Assembly (NCBI RefSeq): GCF_004345645.1
Contig: NZ_SLWS01000002.1
Location: 496,001-560,000, forward strand
Length of the DNA stretch: 64,000 bases
Direction: 5' to 3'
Origin: Actinocrispum wychmicini
GTDB lineage: Bacteria; Actinomycetota; Actinomycetes; Mycobacteriales; Pseudonocardiaceae
In this document: positions 15,968-24,930 of the stretch, piece after piece
Layout: each line of letters starts with the position of its first letter
How positions within the stretch are numbered: the stretch's first letter is position 1
Program-made: the position numbers and the translations under genes
Notes under the pieces: model-generated
The model's input: the letters and a program-made list of their open reading frames with translations, nothing else
Databases searched by the model: none
Told to the model about the DNA's origin: nothing

Positions 15968-18850
15968 TTGAGTCGATCCCAAGCCATCGGCGAACAGTCT
16001 TCGAGTGTCCGCCGCAGCGAGCTGCACCACCTGCTCGCCGCGCTCAACCAGCGCACCGGCCGGATCGTCGAACTGGTCGGGGACCCTGGCGCAGGCAAGA
16101 CGCGCCTGCTGGCCGATCTGGCCGAGGAGGCGCAGCGCCGTGGCTTCATGGTGTTGAGCGGTCGGTGCAACGAGTTCGAGCAGGCCGTCCCGTTCCGGCC
16201 GTTCACCCAGATCCTGGGCGGCCGGCCGATGATCGACACACTGGACGAGCTGCCCGAGGCCGGCGCGAACATGGTCCGGCGGATGATCGTCCACCCGTCC
16301 ATCGGCCCGGACGCCCCAGGCACGCCGGGCGAGGCCGAGCGCTACCACCTGTACTACGCGGTTCGCACGCTGCTGGCCCGCAGCTGCGCGAAGACGAGCA
16401 TGGTCCTCATCCTCGATGACCTGCACTGGGCGGACACCGGCACGATCGAACTGATCGACTTCCTGGCGCGGTGGCCGCTGGACGCGCCGCTGCTGCTGGT
16501 GATCGCGCAACGCCCCCGGCAGTCGTCCACCCGGCTGCGCGCCACCCTGGCGCACGGCGTCGAACTGGGTGTGGTCGAGCGGGTCGAGCTGGACGCGCTG
16601 TCGATGAGCCAGTCCGCGGAGATCCTCGGCATGCGGCCGCACGACCACCGGCTGCGCGACCTGCACACCGAAAGCCGCGGCAACCCGCTGTACCTGCTGG
16701 CCCTCGCGCACGCCAAACCCGGACAGCAGCTGCGGTTGGGGACGTCGCTGCAGGAGGAGATCCCGGCCCAGTGCGCCGCGCTGCTGCTCGGCGAGATCGC
16801 GTCGCTCAGCCCGGACGAGTCGGCGGTCGCCGCCGCCGGTGCTGTCCTCGGTGACCAGTTCGACCTCGACTCCCTGGCGACCGTCGCGCAGATGGGCCTG
16901 GACCAGACGGCGGCGGCCGTCGCCGCGCTGACCAAGCGGGACCTGCTGCGGCCGGGCAACACCATGCCGACGTACTCCATCCGGCACCCGGTGCTGCGCA
17001 GCCTGATCTACACCAACGCCGAGCCGTCGTGGCGGGTGTTCGCGCACCGCCGGGCGCTGGCGATGCTGTCCGAGCGCGGCGCCACCGCCGCCGAGCAGGC
17101 CATCCACATCGAACGGTCGTTGGACCGGTCCGGTCCGGACGAACTGCGGACACTGGTCAAGGCGGCCCAGGACGCGATGGCGTCGGCTCCGGCGATCGCG
17201 GCGCACTGGTTCCAGGTCGCGCTGCAGGCGTTGCCGAGCAACCGGCCGGACGACGGCAGACGGCTCGAACTGTCGCTGATGCTGACCCGCGCGCTCGGCG
17301 TCGCCGGCCGGCTGCAGGAAAGCCGTGACCTGCTGCACGAGATCCTCGCCGAGCTGCCGCCGGACCCACCGAGCGTACGGGCCTCGGCGGTGGCGTTCTG
17401 CGCGTTGATGGAGTCCTTCCTCGGGCACTACACCGAAGCCAGCGCGCTGCTGACGGCCGAACTGGACGCCATGCCGCCGACCCCGCCGATCGAGGCGGTC
17501 GCGTTGAGCATCGCGCACGGCCTGGTCGGCCTGCTCGGCGGCGACTGTCCCAGCCCCGAGGAGGCCGAGCAGGCGATCCGGGTGGCCCGCCGGTACGGCG
17601 ATCCGGTGATCGAGGCGGGCGCACTGGCCCTGCACGGCCTGTGCGCGGCGGTCGTCTACAGCACGCCGGAGGCGGAGGCGTCGCTGGGCGAGTGCGCGCC
17701 GGCGTTCGACGGGTTCTCCGACGCGGAACTCGCCCACTACCCGGAGTACCTCACCATTCTCGGCTGGGCCGAGGTGCGGGTCGGCTGGAACGCGGACGCG
17801 GAACGGCATTTCCGGCGCGGCATCACGATCGCCCGCAAGACCGGCCAGAGCTACCTGCTGCCGACCCTGCTGACCGGCCTGAGCAACACCAGCCGCCACC
17901 TCGGCGCCGCCGAGGACGCCCGGTGCGTGGCCGCCGAGGCGACTGAGATCGCGCTGCACATGGACGCCAAGCACGTCTACGGAATGGCGCTGGCGCTGGA
18001 GGCGTGGAGCACGATCTGGACCGTCGAGCGGGGCGATCTGGCCGCGGTGAACCTGGCCGAACGCGCGGCCGCGGCCCTCCCGTCGACCTGCCGCTGGAGC
18101 TTCAGCGCCCAACTGGCCCTGGCCAGCGCGGCCCTGGTCGCGGGCCAGCCGCAGCGCTGCATCTCGCTGATCGTCAACGTCGGCGGCGGCGGCCTGGAAC
18201 TCCCCGACCTGCCCGTGGTGCCCCGCCTGCAGTGCTTCGAGATCCTCACCACCGCCTTCCTGGCCATCGACGACCTGGCCACCGCGATGGCCTGCGCCGA
18301 CCGCGCGGAAGCCATCGACGACGTGTCCGCCGGAACCCAACCGGCCTACGCCATGACCGCGCGGGCGCACATCCTGAGCGCCAAGGGAGACCTCCCGGCA
18401 GCCGCCGAGCTCTACCAGGAAGCGGCGGCCCGCTGCGCCGCCGCCGGCCAACTCTGCGACCAGACCCAACTGCTCACCTTCGCGGCCCAATGCCTGATCG
18501 AATCCGGCGCCGGCGAAAAAGCGGCGCCCATCCTGCTGCTGGCAAAAGAACTGGCAAAGCGCTGCGGAGCCACCCGGGTCTACAAAGACGCGGAAAGTCT
18601 CGAACAAGGCCTCGGCCCAAGCCGAGCCCTCAAACGCCACCTCAACGGGGCATCCCCGGCGCTGTCCACCCTCACCGACCGGGAACGAGAAATAGCCGGC
18701 ATTGCCAGCCTGGGAAAATCCACCCGGGAAATAGCCAAAGAACTCTCGGTGAGCCCCCGAACAGTGGACGTGCACCTGACGCGGATCTACCGGAAGCTCA
18801 ACGTCCGTTCGAGAGCCGCTCTGGTCAAGCTGATGGCGGATATCGCCTGA
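15968..18850 (+). CDS. LAL-type LuxR family transcriptional regulator
   Basis: 960 residues from TTG 15968, chosen because AAGGAGG lies 10 bases upstream and the protein then starts just before the ATPase; the open frame continues upstream without a ribosome site. N-terminal ATPase: Walker A GDPGAGKTR and Walker B MVLILDDLHWAD. The long middle is helical and TPR-like. The C-terminus is a LuxR HTH (LTDREREIAGIASLGKSTRE, then IAKELSVSPRTVDVHL). Proteins of this size and order are pathway activators in many macrolide and spirotetronate clusters. It sits at the left side of the cluster region and is the best local activator candidate. Confidence 0.93.
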   Translation: MSRSQAIGEQSSSVRRSELHHLLAALNQRTGRIVELVGDPGAGKTRLLADLAEEAQRRGFMVLSGRCNEFEQAVPFRPFTQILGGRPMIDTLDELPEAGANMVRRMIVHPSIGPDAPGTPGEAERYHLYYAVRTLLARSCAKTSMVLILDDLHWADTGTIELIDFLARWPLDAPLLLVIAQRPRQSSTRLRATLAHGVELGVVERVELDALSMSQSAEILGMRPHDHRLRDLHTESRGNPLYLLALAHAKPGQQLRLGTSLQEEIPAQCAALLLGEIASLSPDESAVAAAGAVLGDQFDLDSLATVAQMGLDQTAAAVAALTKRDLLRPGNTMPTYSIRHPVLRSLIYTNAEPSWRVFAHRRALAMLSERGATAAEQAIHIERSLDRSGPDELRTLVKAAQDAMASAPAIAAHWFQVALQALPSNRPDDGRRLELSLMLTRALGVAGRLQESRDLLHEILAELPPDPPSVRASAVAFCALMESFLGHYTEASALLTAELDAMPPTPPIEAVALSIAHGLVGLLGGDCPSPEEAEQAIRVARRYGDPVIEAGALALHGLCAAVVYSTPEAEASLGECAPAFDGFSDAELAHYPEYLTILGWAEVRVGWNADAERHFRRGITIARKTGQSYLLPTLLTGLSNTSRHLGAAEDARCVAAEATEIALHMDAKHVYGMALALEAWSTIWTVERGDLAAVNLAERAAAALPSTCRWSFSAQLALASAALVAGQPQRCISLIVNVGGGGLELPDLPVVPRLQCFEILTTAFLAIDDLATAMACADRAEAIDDVSAGTQPAYAMTARAHILSAKGDLPAAAELYQEAAARCAAAGQLCDQTQLLTFAAQCLIESGAGEKAAPILLLAKELAKRCGATRVYKDAESLEQGLGPSRALKRHLNGASPALSTLTDREREIAGIASLGKSTREIAKELSVSPRTVDVHLTRIYRKLNVRSRAALVKLMADIA

Positions 18851-18967
18851 CCAGAAGATCCACGATGGCAGGCCGGTTGGCCAGGTCCCACATCGGGTTA
18901 CCGCGGAATCGGTTGAATCGTCCTGAGTTCGCCACAACGCCCTTGGCCGCCGTGTTACGGTCCGGCC

Positions 18968-19306
18968 ATGGGGACTGTCGATGTCCGACCGGAGAGCATT
19001 CACCTCGCCGCCCAGAAGGTCGACGGCGCCGGCCAGGACTGGGGCGAAGCCGTTGGCCGGCTGACCGCCGACATGAACGGCATCGGTGATCCGTACGGCG
19101 GCGACGAGTTGGGCACAGCGCTGAAGGATATGTACGAGATTATCGGGCCGACCGCCTTGGAGTACTTCGCCGAGACCGGTTTCTGCGTGATCGAGACGGC
19201 CGACGCGATGAACCAGATGGCCACCGCGTACACCACGGTCGAACGGGACAACACCGCGCAGGCCAACAAGGTTCGGCAGATCATGGAAAGCCTCGGTGAC
19301 GTCTAG
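18968..19306 (+). CDS. WXG100-like ESX/type VII partner protein
   Basis: 112 residues, all helical by eye, starting MGTVDVRPESIHLAAQKVDG with a W-G pair in QDWGEAVGRLTADMNGIGD. Size and composition fit small WXG100/EspA-like partners exported by type VII systems as helical hairpins. It abuts the toxin gene with no gap (stop ends 19306, next ATG 19307). It probably pairs with the N-terminal helices of that toxin for export (inference). No ESX core genes (eccC and others) are in the window. Confidence 0.7.
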   Translation: MGTVDVRPESIHLAAQKVDGAGQDWGEAVGRLTADMNGIGDPYGGDELGTALKDMYEIIGPTALEYFAETGFCVIETADAMNQMATAYTTVERDNTAQANKVRQIMESLGDV

Positions 19307-20311
19307 ATGGGCCTTCAGCTGCCGGCCGAGTTGATCGAGGCGTTGTCCTGGGTGGGGTGCACCTGGCCGGAGGCCGACGAGACCAAGCTGTTCAACTGCG
19401 GCGAGTTCTGGGGCACGTTCGCGCAGAACGCCGCCAAGCACGCCGAAGAGGCGAGCGCCGCGGTGCAGGCGATGCTGGCCGAGAACCACGGTCCGGGCAT
19501 CGAGGAGTTCAAGGCGTACTGGGAGAAGCTGTCCGGACAGGACGGTTACCTGGTGGACTGCGGCATTGTGGCCGGTGCCGTGTCGATCGCGTTCTACTCC
19601 GCGGGCGGCCTGGTGCTGACGTTGAAGATCCTGGTCATCGCGCAACTGGTCGCGTTCGCGGTGATCCTCGCGGCCGCCATCGCCGCCGCGTTCTTCACGC
19701 TCGGTGCGTCGTTGGCCGCGGCCGCGGAGGTCGCGGTCACGGTCAACCGCACGATCGTCACCCTGGTCAACACCACCATCACGGCCATCAGTGAGTTGGG
19801 CGGGCCGTTGTCGGAGCTGGTGCGTGACCACCTCAGCAAGGAGATCGACCGGCTGGAGGGGCGGCCGATCCACACCTCGGCGCACGGGGTCGACGAGTTC
19901 AAGACACCCGAGCAGCGGGAGCACGACCGCCAGGAGTACGAGCGCCGCAAGGAAGAACTGGCCAAGGACCCCGACCACGGCGGGCAGACGACCGCGGCGA
20001 CGCTGCGGGAGGCGGAGGTCGCGTTGGGCCTTGAGCAGATGGGCGCGGTCAAGCCGCCGGTCGAACGCGGTAGTCCGGGCGCGGACTTCAAGGACGGCGA
20101 CGGCCAGGACTGGGACGTGAAGGGATTCCAGACCAGGCCGGGACGCGGCGGCTACACCAGGGACGCGGCGCAGAAGTCGATCCAGCGGGAGATCGCCGCC
20201 GGCGAACACGTCGCGCTGGACACCGTCAAACTGTCCCAAGAGGACCGTGACGACCTCAAGGACCTGATCGCGTCGCATCCGGAGTGGGCCGGCAAGGTGG
20301 TGATCTACTGA
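19307..20311 (+). CDS. Type VII-style polymorphic toxin with PD-(D/E)xK-like nuclease tail
   Basis: 334 residues. The N-terminal ~75 residues are helical with aromatic W-x-G-like features (LSWVGCTWPEADETKLFNCG) resembling CpnT/WXG starts. About 85-165 is strongly hydrophobic (VIAQLVAFAVILAAAIAAAF). About 200-235 is a charged helical linker. The C-terminal ~80 residues contain SPGADFKDGDGQDWDVKGF, whose D...D-x-K pattern matches CdiA-C/PD-(D/E)xK nuclease toxins, and end in EWAGKVVIY. Likely a secreted nuclease used against competitors (inference). The following pentapeptide-repeat gene overlaps it by one base and is the immunity candidate. Confidence 0.75.
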   Translation: MGLQLPAELIEALSWVGCTWPEADETKLFNCGEFWGTFAQNAAKHAEEASAAVQAMLAENHGPGIEEFKAYWEKLSGQDGYLVDCGIVAGAVSIAFYSAGGLVLTLKILVIAQLVAFAVILAAAIAAAFFTLGASLAAAAEVAVTVNRTIVTLVNTTITAISELGGPLSELVRDHLSKEIDRLEGRPIHTSAHGVDEFKTPEQREHDRQEYERRKEELAKDPDHGGQTTAATLREAEVALGLEQMGAVKPPVERGSPGADFKDGDGQDWDVKGFQTRPGRGGYTRDAAQKSIQREIAAGEHVALDTVKLSQEDRDDLKDLIASHPEWAGKVVIY

Positions 20312-20916
20312 TGGACCTGACTCAGGCCGAGGTCGACCAGCTGCTGGCCGATCACCAACGGTGGAACGACCGGCAGGGCGGCCGGCAGCTTGACCTCACC
20401 GGGCGCTCGCTGCGGGGGCTGGCGCTGGCCGGTCGCCGGATGGACGGCGCCGTGCTCAACGACGCCGACCTCAGCCACGTCGACCTGACCGGCACGGACC
20501 TCAGCCACACCGAGCTGATCGGCGCGAACCTCCAGCACGCCAAACTGCCCGATGCCGACCTGTACAAGGCGAACCTGACCGGTGCCGACCTGTCCGGCGC
20601 GGACCTGACCGGGGCACGGCTGCTGCGTGCCGACCTGACGGACGCGGTGCTGGCCGGGGCGATTCTCGACGGCACCGACCTGACCAAGACGTACTTCTTC
20701 CGCACCGACCTGCGCGCGGCCAAGCTGCGTAACGCACGGTTCGACCGGGTCGGGTTCGACGCCGACCAGGTCAGCGGCTGGGACGCGACCGGTGCGACCG
20801 GGACTGTGCTGGCCGGCAGCGTGGTCACCGACGCCGGCCGGACCACGGACGCGATCGACGCACTACGCCAGGCCGGGGCCCTGGTCCGGCCGTTCGTCGG
20901 GAAGGCGGAATCATGA
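20311..20916 (+). CDS. Pentapeptide-repeat protein, probable immunity protein
   Basis: 201 residues from ATG 20311, which overlaps the toxin stop by one base (TGATG). Residues ~30-150 are A(D/N)LxxxxLxxAxL pentapeptide repeats, for example NDADLSHVDLTGTDLSHTEL, forming a right-handed quadrilateral beta helix. Such DNA-mimic-shaped proteins protect against gyrase poisons, and some act as toxin immunity proteins. Its tight coupling to the toxin gene favours immunity here (inference). The C-terminal 50 residues lack repeats. Confidence 0.82.
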   Translation: MDLTQAEVDQLLADHQRWNDRQGGRQLDLTGRSLRGLALAGRRMDGAVLNDADLSHVDLTGTDLSHTELIGANLQHAKLPDADLYKANLTGADLSGADLTGARLLRADLTDAVLAGAILDGTDLTKTYFFRTDLRAAKLRNARFDRVGFDADQVSGWDATGATGTVLAGSVVTDAGRTTDAIDALRQAGALVRPFVGKAES

Positions 20917-21353
20917 CCGATCCGTGGCGCGGGTCCAAGGATGTCGTGCACTCCATGCAGGACCAGCTCGACCGGCTGCGGGCCGCGGCGAACCAGTCGG
21001 CAGCCGACGCCGCCGAGCCGCCGGTAGGCAAGGGCGAGGCGCTGGACGGCAAGGTCAAGGTCGAGGCCACTGGTGGGCGGATCAGTGCCTTGACCGTCGC
21101 CCCGGCGGCACTGCGGGTGCCCGCGGACGAACTGTCCGCCGCGATCATGGCCGCGACCAACACCGCACTGGAGGCCATGCGGCAGGCCATGATCGAGTCG
21201 CTGCCGACCCCGCCGTCGGTGGACCAGCTGACCCGGACGCTGAACGAGATCTCGTCGGACTCGGTGCGGGCGCTGGACCAGGCGACCGAAGGAGTCCGCG
21301 AGTCGATGGCGGCGATCCAGCGCATCTCGGAACTGCACCGCCAACAGCCCTGA
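20913..21353 (+). CDS. YbaB/EbfC-like protein of the toxin cassette
   Basis: 146 residues, overlapping the preceding gene by 4 bp (ATGA). The middle reads GKVKVEATGGRISALTVAPA, the typical YbaB strand pattern, followed by helices (ADELSAAIMAATNTALEAMR). In actinomycetes such proteins often lie in WXG100/type VII loci. They may bind DNA or act as accessory partners; their function there is not established. It ends the four-gene cassette 17 bp before the convergent TetR gene. Confidence 0.75.
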   Translation: MTDPWRGSKDVVHSMQDQLDRLRAAANQSAADAAEPPVGKGEALDGKVKVEATGGRISALTVAPAALRVPADELSAAIMAATNTALEAMRQAMIESLPTPPSVDQLTRTLNEISSDSVRALDQATEGVRESMAAIQRISELHRQQP

Positions 21354-21370
21354 CAGCCAGGGCGTCGGCG

Positions 21371-21961
21371 TCAGTCCGACTCGCGCCGCAGTCCGCTCAG
21401 CACGATCGACAGCAACCGATCGGTTCGCACCGGGTCCTCCGGCAGCTGCTCGGTAGCCCACGCGATCGCGTTGGCCAGGATGAGCACGTCCGCCGAATCC
21501 ACGTCTTTCCGCAGGTCCCCCGCGTCCTGAGCGCGCGCCACCAGCTCCGTCCCGGACGCGCGCATGGCGTGGCAGGACGAGTACAGCTCCGAGGTCTCGT
21601 CGTTCAACGTGCTCATCACAGGCGCCGAAAGGCCGCGGTAGGTCTTCAGGTGGGCGATGAACACCAGCAGCCAGCCACGCAACGCTTCGGCCGCCGACAC
21701 GGTTCTGACCAGCTCGGTGGCCTTCGCCGTCAGTGCGTCGAAACGGTCCTGCAGGACCGCTGCCAGCAGGGCTTCGCGGCTGGGGAAGTGGCGGTACAGG
21801 GTGCCCACGCCGACTCCGGCGCGCGTGGCTATCTCGTTCAGGGAGGCTTCCGCTCCGTGCTGGGCGAACGCCTCTTTCGCCGCCGCGAGCAGATGCCCGT
21901 AGTTACGGCGGGCGTCGGCCCGCATCGGGCGCTTGGGCGCCTCTGCCGCTGTCTGGGTCAT
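21371..21961 (-). CDS. TetR/AcrR family regulator of the efflux gene
   Basis: 196 residues from ATG 21961. The HTH is canonical (EIATRAGVGVGTLYRHFPS), with RADARRNYGHLLAAAKEAF before it. The C-terminal domain resembles the SbtR-type TetR domain. It is divergent from the MFS exporter across 115 bp, the common arrangement for a drug-responsive repressor of an exporter; it probably senses the cluster product or an intermediate (inference). AGGCGGA...TCCGC near 22016-22035 is a weak operator candidate. Confidence 0.9.
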   Translation of the reverse strand: MTQTAAEAPKRPMRADARRNYGHLLAAAKEAFAQHGAEASLNEIATRAGVGVGTLYRHFPSREALLAAVLQDRFDALTAKATELVRTVSAAEALRGWLLVFIAHLKTYRGLSAPVMSTLNDETSELYSSCHAMRASGTELVARAQDAGDLRKDVDSADVLILANAIAWATEQLPEDPVRTDRLLSIVLSGLRRESD

Positions 21962-22076
21962 CGTTCCACCACCCGGGGTTGCGAAACGGATGCTAGCTCC
22001 ATACTCTATCAACCGTAGGCGGAGAACCATTCCGCTTATGGCGACTGCAGGTATTCGGTGCTTTTGGGGAGGTTCC

Positions 22077-23516
22077 GTGTCCACCCAGTCGGCTTCGCCG
22101 GAGGTGGGACCAACGCCGCCCGACGGGGGCCCGCGGCGAGGCCGGGGCATCACGCTCGCCGTCATCGTGTCCGTGCAGCTGATGGCGATCCTGGACTCCA
22201 CGATCGTGAACATCGCCCTGCCGTCGATCCGGGACGACCTCCATTTCACCCCGGTGGGCCTGTCCTGGGTGCTCAACGCGTACACGCTCGCGTTCGGCGG
22301 CCTGTTGCTGCTCGGCGGCCGGCTGGCCGACGTGTACGGGCGGCGGCGGATGTTCGTCATCGGGGTCGCGGTGTTCACGCTGGCGTCGCTGCTCGGTGGT
22401 TTCGCGATGTCGCCCGCGTGGCTGGTGGCGTTCCGGACGTTGCAGGGGGTCGGTGCGGCCTTCGCGTCGCCGAGTTCGCTCGCGTTGATCATGAACAACT
22501 TCAAGGAAGGCGGCGAGCGGAACCACGCGCTGGCCATCGTGGCGTCGGTGTCCGGCATCGGCCTGACCATCGGGCTGCTGCTCGGCGGTGCGCTCACCTC
22601 GGGCCTGTCGTGGCACTGGGTGATGTTCGTGAACGTGCCGTTCGGTGTGCTGATCATGGTGCTGGCGCCGAAGTACGTGCAGGAGGCCGAACGCCATCCC
22701 GGACGGTTCGACCTGGTCGGCGCGTTGCTGTCGACGGTCGGCATGGCGGCGTTGGTCTACGGGTTCATCCGGGCCGCGTCGAACGGCTGGGACGACCGGT
22801 TCGTCCTGCCCACGTTCGCGGTCGGGGTGGTGCTGCTGGTGTCGTTCGTGCTCGTCCAGCACCGCGCGGCCCAGCCGATCATGCCGCTGCGGTTGTTCGC
22901 CAGCCGCAACCGCGCCGCCGCGTACCTCAACATGCTGCTGCTGCCGGCCACATTGACGAGCGTGCTGTTCTTCATCACCCAGTTCACGCAGGACATCCTG
23001 GGGTACAGCGCGCTGGTCGCCGGCTGCGCGTTCCTGCCGATGGCGGTCCCGCAGTACATCGCCGGCCGGATGGCGCCCAGGCTGCTGGCCAAGCTCGGGC
23101 CGAAACTCGTGACCGTGATCGGCACGGTCCTGATCACCTTGGGGGTGCTCGGGTTCACGCAGATCACCGCGACCACGTCGTACCTCGGTGGCATCGTGGC
23201 GCCGCTCGTCCTGGTGGGTGTCGGTGTCAGCCTCTGCTTCACGCCGTTGAACCTGCTCATCCTGTCCGAGGCGCCAAGGCAGGATTCCGGTGCCGCGTCC
23301 GGCGCGTTGCAGACCATGCAGCGGCTCGGCGGGTCGCTGGGGGTCGCGATCCTGGTCACGGTGTTCCACATGAGCAGCCAGAGCACCTCCCCGACCCTGA
23401 GCCACCAGGCCATGGCGCACGGCATCGCGATGGCTTTCACGGTCGGCACAGTCTTCGCCCTCTGCGGGCTCGCGGTTGCCGTATTCGTCATCAAGACCAA
23501 GACAGCGAGGGCCTAG
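22077..23516 (+). CDS. MFS drug exporter (DHA2, 14-TM type)
   Basis: 479 residues from GTG 22077, with a GGGGAGG site just upstream; a longer frame to 21933 lies in the divergent promoter. Motif A is GGRLADVYGRRRMF, motif C-like GIGLTIGLLLGGAL lies in TM5, and the DHA2 start DSTIVNIALPSI is present. About 14 membrane segments fit proton-driven multidrug efflux. Paired with a divergent TetR gene inside the cluster zone, it probably exports the product and gives self-resistance (inference). Confidence 0.93.
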   Translation: MSTQSASPEVGPTPPDGGPRRGRGITLAVIVSVQLMAILDSTIVNIALPSIRDDLHFTPVGLSWVLNAYTLAFGGLLLLGGRLADVYGRRRMFVIGVAVFTLASLLGGFAMSPAWLVAFRTLQGVGAAFASPSSLALIMNNFKEGGERNHALAIVASVSGIGLTIGLLLGGALTSGLSWHWVMFVNVPFGVLIMVLAPKYVQEAERHPGRFDLVGALLSTVGMAALVYGFIRAASNGWDDRFVLPTFAVGVVLLVSFVLVQHRAAQPIMPLRLFASRNRAAAYLNMLLLPATLTSVLFFITQFTQDILGYSALVAGCAFLPMAVPQYIAGRMAPRLLAKLGPKLVTVIGTVLITLGVLGFTQITATTSYLGGIVAPLVLVGVGVSLCFTPLNLLILSEAPRQDSGAASGALQTMQRLGGSLGVAILVTVFHMSSQSTSPTLSHQAMAHGIAMAFTVGTVFALCGLAVAVFVIKTKTARA

Positions 23517-23548
23517 GCCTCGTCCTCGGCTTGGTGCGGACGGCACAC

Positions 23549-23582
23549 TGACGCGGGGCCCAACCCCCAAGGCCCCGCGTCA
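23549..23582. terminator. Bidirectional terminator between MFS and FAD genes
   Basis: TGACGCGGGGCC (23549-23560) pairs perfectly with GGCCCCGCGTCA (23571-23582): a 12-bp GC-rich stem and 10-base loop in the 79 bp between convergent genes. It lacks a T tract, as is common for actinomycete terminators. Confidence 0.75.
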
Positions 23583-23595
23583 GTCCAAACCAGAC

Positions 23596-24930
23596 TCAGA
23601 CTGGCTCACCGAACCACGTACGCAGGGCCACATCCAGGCCGTTGCCGCCCCTGTCCACGTAGGCCACTTGGCCGTCCGGCCGGATCAGCACCCGGACCAC
23701 GTCCGTCTCCGGCGGCGGGCCGGGCCTGACGATGTCGACCCGGTCGGACCAGCCGGCGATGTCGACGCCGCCGGAGTAGTCCAGCAGCAGGCCACGGCCG
23801 GCGCGCAACGGAACGTCCGGCATGACGTCGCCGCGCAGGGGATCGACGGTCGGCATCTCCAGCAGGATCCGGTTGACCTCCGGCACCTGCAGCAGTTCCT
23901 GGAAGACCTCCCGCAGCGCGACGACGTTGTGCAACGGGTGCAGCAACGCCATCTGCGCTTCGGCGTGGGTGACCATCCGCTGGCCCACCGGGTGGCGTTC
24001 GGCGTGGTACGTGTCCAGCAGGCCGATCGGCGCCCAGCCGTTGACCTCCGCGGCCAGTTTCCAGCCCAGGTTCACCGCGTCGTGGACGCCGCTGTTGAGG
24101 CCTTGGGTGCCCGAGATGAACACGGTGTGCGCCGCGTCCCCGGCCAGGAACACCCGGCCGTCCCGGTACCGGGTCACGAGCCGGTTCGAGCCGCCGAACC
24201 GGGACAGCCAGTGGACTTTGTCGATCGCGGGCCGCCGGCCGGTGACCCGCTCCACCGCGTCGGCGACTTCGTCCACTGTGACCGGTCCATTCGGACGCTC
24301 GACGTCGAACTCGACGGTCATCAGGCGGATCATCCCCGGACGCAACGGAAGCGCGCCGAACATCCCCGCCGGATACACACCGCCCTGGAAGTCCATCTCG
24401 TCGACGACCACATCGGCGAGCACCCCGTAGTACGTCCGGCCGCCCTTCGGAAAGTCGATCCCCACCAGGGAACGGACCGCGCTGTCAGCCCCATCGCACC
24501 CCACGAGGTACCGAGAGCGCAGCTGCTCACCAGAGCGCAGGTCGACCGTGACACCCGTGTCGTCCTGGCTGACACCGGTCACTTCCTCGCCCCGGCGAAT
24601 TTCGACGCCCAACTCCGTCGCGCGTTCCGCCAACAGCCGTTCGACCCGCCACTGCGGCAACGCGTACGTCAGGTCCCGCTTACTGGCCACAGCCAGATCC
24701 AGCCACAGCAACGCGAACGGGGTGCGCGGCCACGGGAACATGTCCTGCCGGGGAACCGCGAACCCGCGCCGGTCCAACACCTCCAGCGTGCGCGCGTGCA
24801 CGCCCATCCCGGCCGAGTTCTCCTCGATCGACGAAAGTCGCTCCAGGACAACGGTTTCCACACCCTGCAGGCCCAGCTCGCACGCCAACATCAGGCCGGT
24901 CGGACCGCCGCCGGCGATCACCACGGTCAT
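23596..24930 (-). CDS. FAD-dependent monooxygenase-type flavoprotein
   Basis: 444 residues from ATG 24930, which overlaps the P450 stop by 4 bp. PHBH-family motifs: GGGPTGL near residue 7 (ADP-binding), VGCDGADSAVR (DG motif), and DGRVFLAGDAAH (GD motif, flavin phosphate), followed by QGLNSGVHDAVNLGWKLA. The C-terminal thioredoxin-like part is short compared with ~530-residue aromatic hydroxylases. In the cluster it could oxidise the polyketide. Alternatively, spirotetronate pathways use PHBH-like flavoproteins (PyrE3 type) as decalin-forming cyclases, and this protein could have that role (inference). Co-transcribed with the P450. Confidence 0.88.
   Translation of the reverse strand: MTVVIAGGGPTGLMLACELGLQGVETVVLERLSSIEENSAGMGVHARTLEVLDRRGFAVPRQDMFPWPRTPFALLWLDLAVASKRDLTYALPQWRVERLLAERATELGVEIRRGEEVTGVSQDDTGVTVDLRSGEQLRSRYLVGCDGADSAVRSLVGIDFPKGGRTYYGVLADVVVDEMDFQGGVYPAGMFGALPLRPGMIRLMTVEFDVERPNGPVTVDEVADAVERVTGRRPAIDKVHWLSRFGGSNRLVTRYRDGRVFLAGDAAHTVFISGTQGLNSGVHDAVNLGWKLAAEVNGWAPIGLLDTYHAERHPVGQRMVTHAEAQMALLHPLHNVVALREVFQELLQVPEVNRILLEMPTVDPLRGDVMPDVPLRAGRGLLLDYSGGVDIAGWSDRVDIVRPGPPPETDVVRVLIRPDGQVAYVDRGGNGLDVALRTWFGEPV

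Noticed and set aside
15905..20278. Very long minus-strand open frame (about 1,457 codons) opposite the LAL gene and toxin cassette
   Set aside because: It is Arg/Gly/Gln/Asp-rich low-complexity translation, an antisense shadow of GC-rich genes, and shows no domain.
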